Source: Fidelibacterota bacterium
GTDB lineage: Bacteria; Marinisomatota; Marinisomatia; Marinisomatales; UBA1611
Assembly (NCBI GenBank): GCA_002694025.1
Contig: NZKX01000140.1
Coordinates: 1-8,710, forward strand
DNA length: 8,710 bases
Direction of reading: 5' to 3'
A program made the translations under genes and the position numbers. This document shows positions 5,811 through 8,710 of the stretch, one piece after another. Numbering within the stretch: the stretch's first letter is position 1; each line of letters starts with the position of its first letter. Below the pieces are notes generated by a model that was given only the letters and a program-made list of their open reading frames with translations, searched no databases and was not told the origin of the DNA.

Positions 5811-6764
5811 TTAAAGTAAACTCCAACCTGATAGTTCCTGAAAATCTAATATTGTCTTTTCCCATTTTTTATTACTAATGGAAGCAACAGCATTTTCTAA
5901 GACCCATTTTCTGGGATTATAATCGTTATTATTAAGAGATTTAATAAATAATCCAGTCTGATGAATTAATTCCATTTTATTTATTATTTTAATACCAAAA
6001 TAACTTTTATATATTTTATTTAAATCTAGTAAGTAAACTTCTTTTGGTCTGTTTTCATCTTTCATTAAACCCACATTTGTAAACATGCATGGAAGATTCA
6101 TTGCCATTGCTTCATTACAAACAATACTATTCCCTTCATATTTACTTAAATGGATAAAGGCTTTTGCTTTCCTCATCCTTTCTGGAACATCCTCAGGTTG
6201 ACAATTTAATGATTCAAAGTTCCATTCTGGAAAAGCCGTTTCTATTATTGGAAGAAGTGTAGATCCTTTATGTCTAGTTCTTGCATCATGGAGTATTAAA
6301 CAAGAATTATCGTTTTCTAACTTTCCATCAAAAGTTTCAGTATCTATTTGATGATATATTACATGTTTTGTTTGATTCCCGTATAACTCTTTAAAAGTTG
6401 AGGCTATCCAATCAGCACAAGCTATCCAAATTATATTTTCTCGTTTTGACGCTTTCATCTGTGCTTTTTTTAATTTTCTATGACCTGAGGATTTTGTAGC
6501 AAGGTATTTAATTGCGCCTACACCATGCTGAAATCCAATCACAGGAATATTTTCAGGAATATCAGAAACCATTTCATTAGTACAAATTACAGGGATTCTC
6601 TCTCGCAATATATATTCTAGATCTAAATTCTTTGGAGTCATGTACTCAACTCTGTCGAATATTGATTTTAATCCTCTCGCAAATGTTTGTACCCCTCCTG
6701 TTGTTGTTAAAGGGTTTTTATCATTATAGTAAATTATTCTAATAGGAATTTTTTTATTTTTCAT
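5811..6764 (-). CDS. GT4-like (GT-B fold) glycosyltransferase
   Basis: This 317-residue protein appears to be a short retaining GT-B glycosyltransferase. Near the N-terminus TTGGVQTFARGL (21-32) is the usual glycine-rich acceptor-domain loop. GFQHGVG (77-83) supplies a histidine in the typical place, ARTRHKGS (161-168) resembles the basic donor-phosphate site, and KYEGNSIVCNEAMAMNLP (208-225) corresponds to the E-x7-E donor-binding motif. It is shorter than the usual 350-400 residues. I chose the ATG at 6764, four bases after the ABC transporter stop and preceded by a weak AGAG. An in-frame ATG at 6791 would add nine residues overlapping the ABC gene but has no ribosome site. It is the last gene seen in its operon and converges on the inositol operon with 16 bases between. 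It probably adds a sugar to the glycan or lipid handled by the adjacent exporter; donor unknown. Confidence 0.82.
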   Translation of the reverse strand: MKNKKIPIRIIYYNDKNPLTTTGGVQTFARGLKSIFDRVEYMTPKNLDLEYILRERIPVICTNEMVSDIPENIPVIGFQHGVGAIKYLATKSSGHRKLKKAQMKASKRENIIWIACADWIASTFKELYGNQTKHVIYHQIDTETFDGKLENDNSCLILHDARTRHKGSTLLPIIETAFPEWNFESLNCQPEDVPERMRKAKAFIHLSKYEGNSIVCNEAMAMNLPCMFTNVGLMKDENRPKEVYLLDLNKIYKSYFGIKIINKMELIHQTGLFIKSLNNNDYNPRKWVLENAVASISNKKWEKTILDFQELSGWSLL

Positions 6765-6768
6765 ATCA

Positions 6769-8604
6769 TTAATCTCTAAGTTGATTGTCATAAAGAAATT
6801 TATAATATTTATTTAAATGGATAAGTTCTTTATGAGTACCTTGTTCAATAATATTTCCGTTTTCTAATACTATTATGTTGTCTGCTTTTCTAACTGTAGA
6901 TAACCTATGTGCAATTACCAAAACCGTACGATCAGCCATCAAAGTTTCTAGCGCTTCTTGAACCATACGCTCAGATTCTGAATCCAATGCAGATGTAGCT
7001 TCATCTAAAATCAATAATTCAGGGTTTTTAAATAAGGCTCTTGCAATAGCGACCCTTTGTTTTTGACCACCTGATAATTTTACACCTCTTTCACCAACTA
7101 GGGTATCAAGTCCAAACTCTAAATCATTTATAAAGTCAATCGCGTTTGCAGCTTTTATACATTCAATTAGCTTATGTTCATCTGCAATTTCATTTCCATA
7201 CAAAATATTTTCTCTGATAGATGTATTTAACAGAATAGTTTCCTGAGTTACTATACCCATTATCCCACTTAATGAAGCAATCGAAAATTCTTTAATATTT
7301 CTTCCATCAATAGAAATGATGCCTTCATAAATATCAAAAAATCTAGGAATTAAATCTGCTATGGTAGATTTTCCAGCGCCACTTGATCCTACTAAGGCTA
7401 CGGTATTACCCTTTGAAATTTCAAAATTTATTTTATTGAGTTTAAATGAACCAGTATCATAAGCAAAACTAACATTCTCAAATTTTAAATTATTTTTTAG
7501 AGTCTGTATGTTTTTTATTCCAGAGTCTACTATTTGAGGTTTTTCATCTAAAATAGTAAAAATCCTTTCAGCAGATGCAAAACCATTTTGTAATACTATA
7601 TGTACATTACTTAAAGATCTTATTGGGCCTAGCATAGAAAACAATAAAAACATGAAGCGTAGAAAGTCTTCAGAGGAAAGAGATGCATTATTTATTGCTG
7701 ATGACCCACCTAACCACAGTAATAAAACCGCCATAGAAACACCAATAGATTCAATGATAGGAGATGACATCAACCGCAACTTTGATGATCTAAATTGAAG
7801 ACTGAAATATTTCCATGACTCTGCATTAAAACGCTCTGTCTCTTTTTCACTCATCGCAAAGGCTTTGACTATTCTTATTGAATATAACGTTTCAGTGATT
7901 ATACTTAATATTCCACCAATTTGCTTTGTATTCCTTCTTGCCTTGCGTCTGATACTTCGGCCTATAACTTGCATTATAAACTGAGAAAAAGGAATAATGA
8001 ATAAAGCTATTAACATTAATTTCCAGCTTATTATAAATAACAATAATGAAATTGTAAAAATATTAATAGGCTCAACAATAATTTTTTGAAATGTAGCACC
8101 AATAGACTGATTTAATGCTCCAACATCATTCATAATAATTGAAGATAAATCGCCAGATCTTCTTTTATAAAAGAAAGCTAACGACATTTTTTGAAGGTGA
8201 GCATAAAGACTATTTCTAAACTGTGTAACTATTCTTAATTGAACATAAGACATTGATAAATTTTTTAAATAGAGAAAAATATTTTTCAAAATAAAAATAG
8301 AAACAATTGTAAAGCATAACACTTGCAATGTTTCAAGGTATGATTCACGTAAAATAAAACTATTAAAAATTATTTTCAGTTTTTGATTAATTGTGGTGAC
8401 CTCTAGATTAGTTAGAGTGGTTTGCTCAAGAATTAAGCTATCAAAATCCGCTAGCACATTATTGATCAAAGAAGCAGTTAACCAAATTGAAATGCTATTA
8501 AAAAAAACAAAAAATAACCCACACAATAAAGAGATAACAATAAAAAACCATTCAGGTTTAATGAACTCATAAATTTTTTTTAAATCTACTTTTTTATTCT
8601 TCAT
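6769..8604 (-). CDS. MsbA-like ABC exporter (fused permease and ATPase half-transporter)
   Basis: This 611-residue inner-membrane protein is a type I ABC exporter half-transporter expected to act as a homodimer. The N-terminal domain has about six helices (roughly 18-50, 92-113, 165-190, 192-214, 284-303, 312-330) and a fairly long polar loop (about 52-90) between the first two. The nucleotide-binding domain is complete: Walker A GSSGAGKST (406-414), Q-loop Q454, signature LSGGQ (510-514), Walker B LLILDE (530-535, catalytic E535), SALD (538-541) and H566. Members include MsbA, which flips lipid A core, and exporters of lipid-linked oligosaccharides, drugs and peptides. Glycosyltransferase neighbours favour a glycolipid substrate, but peptidase or toxin-export functions cannot be excluded. 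Its ATG overlaps the upstream acetyltransferase stop as ATGA, implying translational coupling, and it ends four bases before the GT4-like gene. Confidence 0.92.
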   Translation of the reverse strand: MKNKKVDLKKIYEFIKPEWFFIVISLLCGLFFVFFNSISIWLTASLINNVLADFDSLILEQTTLTNLEVTTINQKLKIIFNSFILRESYLETLQVLCFTIVSIFILKNIFLYLKNLSMSYVQLRIVTQFRNSLYAHLQKMSLAFFYKRRSGDLSSIIMNDVGALNQSIGATFQKIIVEPINIFTISLLLFIISWKLMLIALFIIPFSQFIMQVIGRSIRRKARRNTKQIGGILSIITETLYSIRIVKAFAMSEKETERFNAESWKYFSLQFRSSKLRLMSSPIIESIGVSMAVLLLWLGGSSAINNASLSSEDFLRFMFLLFSMLGPIRSLSNVHIVLQNGFASAERIFTILDEKPQIVDSGIKNIQTLKNNLKFENVSFAYDTGSFKLNKINFEISKGNTVALVGSSGAGKSTIADLIPRFFDIYEGIISIDGRNIKEFSIASLSGIMGIVTQETILLNTSIRENILYGNEIADEHKLIECIKAANAIDFINDLEFGLDTLVGERGVKLSGGQKQRVAIARALFKNPELLILDEATSALDSESERMVQEALETLMADRTVLVIAHRLSTVRKADNIIVLENGNIIEQGTHKELIHLNKYYKFLYDNQLRD

Positions 8605-8710
8605 TTTAAAATCATCTTAAAATGGGGAACGTCAGCTTCAAAAAACCTCACTCCCGTTTTATTAAATCCTAATTTTTCATAGAATCCTACTACCTGTTCT
8701 TGAGCATTCA
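8601..8710 (-). CDS. C-terminal end of a GNAT-family N-acetyltransferase (partial)
   Basis: The last 35 codons of a minus-strand gene enter from the right edge and end at a TGA that overlaps the ABC exporter ATG (ATGA). The residues NAQEQVVGFYEKLGF, then a Thr-Gly turn, then FFEADVPHFKM, are the typical end of a GNAT acetyltransferase: the helix and FYEKLGF strand of motif B, followed by the E-x4-PH segment common in ElaA-type members. GNAT enzymes transfer an acetyl group from acetyl-CoA to an amine. The acceptor cannot be judged from the tail. It could be an amino sugar, given the context, or a small molecule unrelated to glycans. The overlap puts it in one operon with the exporter and the GT4-like gene. 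Confidence 0.75.
   Translation of the reverse strand, partial: NAQEQVVGFYEKLGFNKTGVRFFEADVPHFKMILK

Noticed and set aside
6762..6791. Start of the GT4-like gene at ATG 6791 overlapping the exporter gene by 23 bases
   Set aside because: No ribosome site precedes it, and the glycosyltransferase fold begins after the internal ATG at 6764, which sits four bases after the upstream stop.

Overview
The window is a strongly AT-rich (by eye about 30% GC), densely packed bacterial segment devoted to cell-surface glycan or glycolipid assembly. An MsbA-type ABC exporter, FkbM-type methyltransferase, GT2 and GT4 glycosyltransferases and a TagF-like phosphotransferase together suggest a Gram-negative-type envelope and a capsule, O-antigen or glycolipid locus. 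The exact taxon cannot be read from the sequence. Low GC and very short intergenic gaps would fit a marine lineage such as Marinimicrobia or a related group, but that is a guess. I see no tRNA, rRNA, CRISPR array, insertion sequence or integrase.

Layout: (1) Positions 1-1348, minus strand, a tightly packed leftward operon: FkbM-family methyltransferase, then a second class I SAM methyltransferase with zero intergenic bases, then the first 11 codons of another gene leaving the window. (2) Positions 1349-1626, a divergent intergenic region with two inverted repeats, a possible rightward promoter and a good Shine-Dalgarno. (3) Positions 1627-5794, plus strand, a four-gene operon: inositol-3-phosphate synthase, an inositol-1-phosphate cytidylyltransferase-like nucleotidyltransferase, a TagF-family (CDP-alcohol phosphotransferase) protein, and a GT2 glycosyltransferase. 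(4) Positions 5811-8710, minus strand, a converging operon: the end of a GNAT acetyltransferase, an MsbA-like ABC exporter and a GT4-like glycosyltransferase.

The main point of interest is the first three genes of the plus-strand operon, which read as a pathway. Glucose-6-phosphate becomes inositol-phosphate, which is activated with CTP to CDP-inositol, and a TagF-like enzyme then transfers the inositol-phosphate unit. TagF-family enzymes are known for CDP-glycerol and CDP-ribitol. A member sitting directly behind an inositol-phosphate synthase and a CDP-inositol synthase suggests an inositol-phosphate-decorated or poly(inositol-phosphate) surface polymer, a teichoic-acid-like structure built on inositol. 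No CDP-alcohol phosphatidyltransferase (the phosphatidylinositol route) or inositol monophosphatase (the free inositol route) is in the window, which favours this reading. The flanking glycosyltransferases, methyltransferases, acetyltransferase and exporter would build, modify and export the carrier glycan or lipid.
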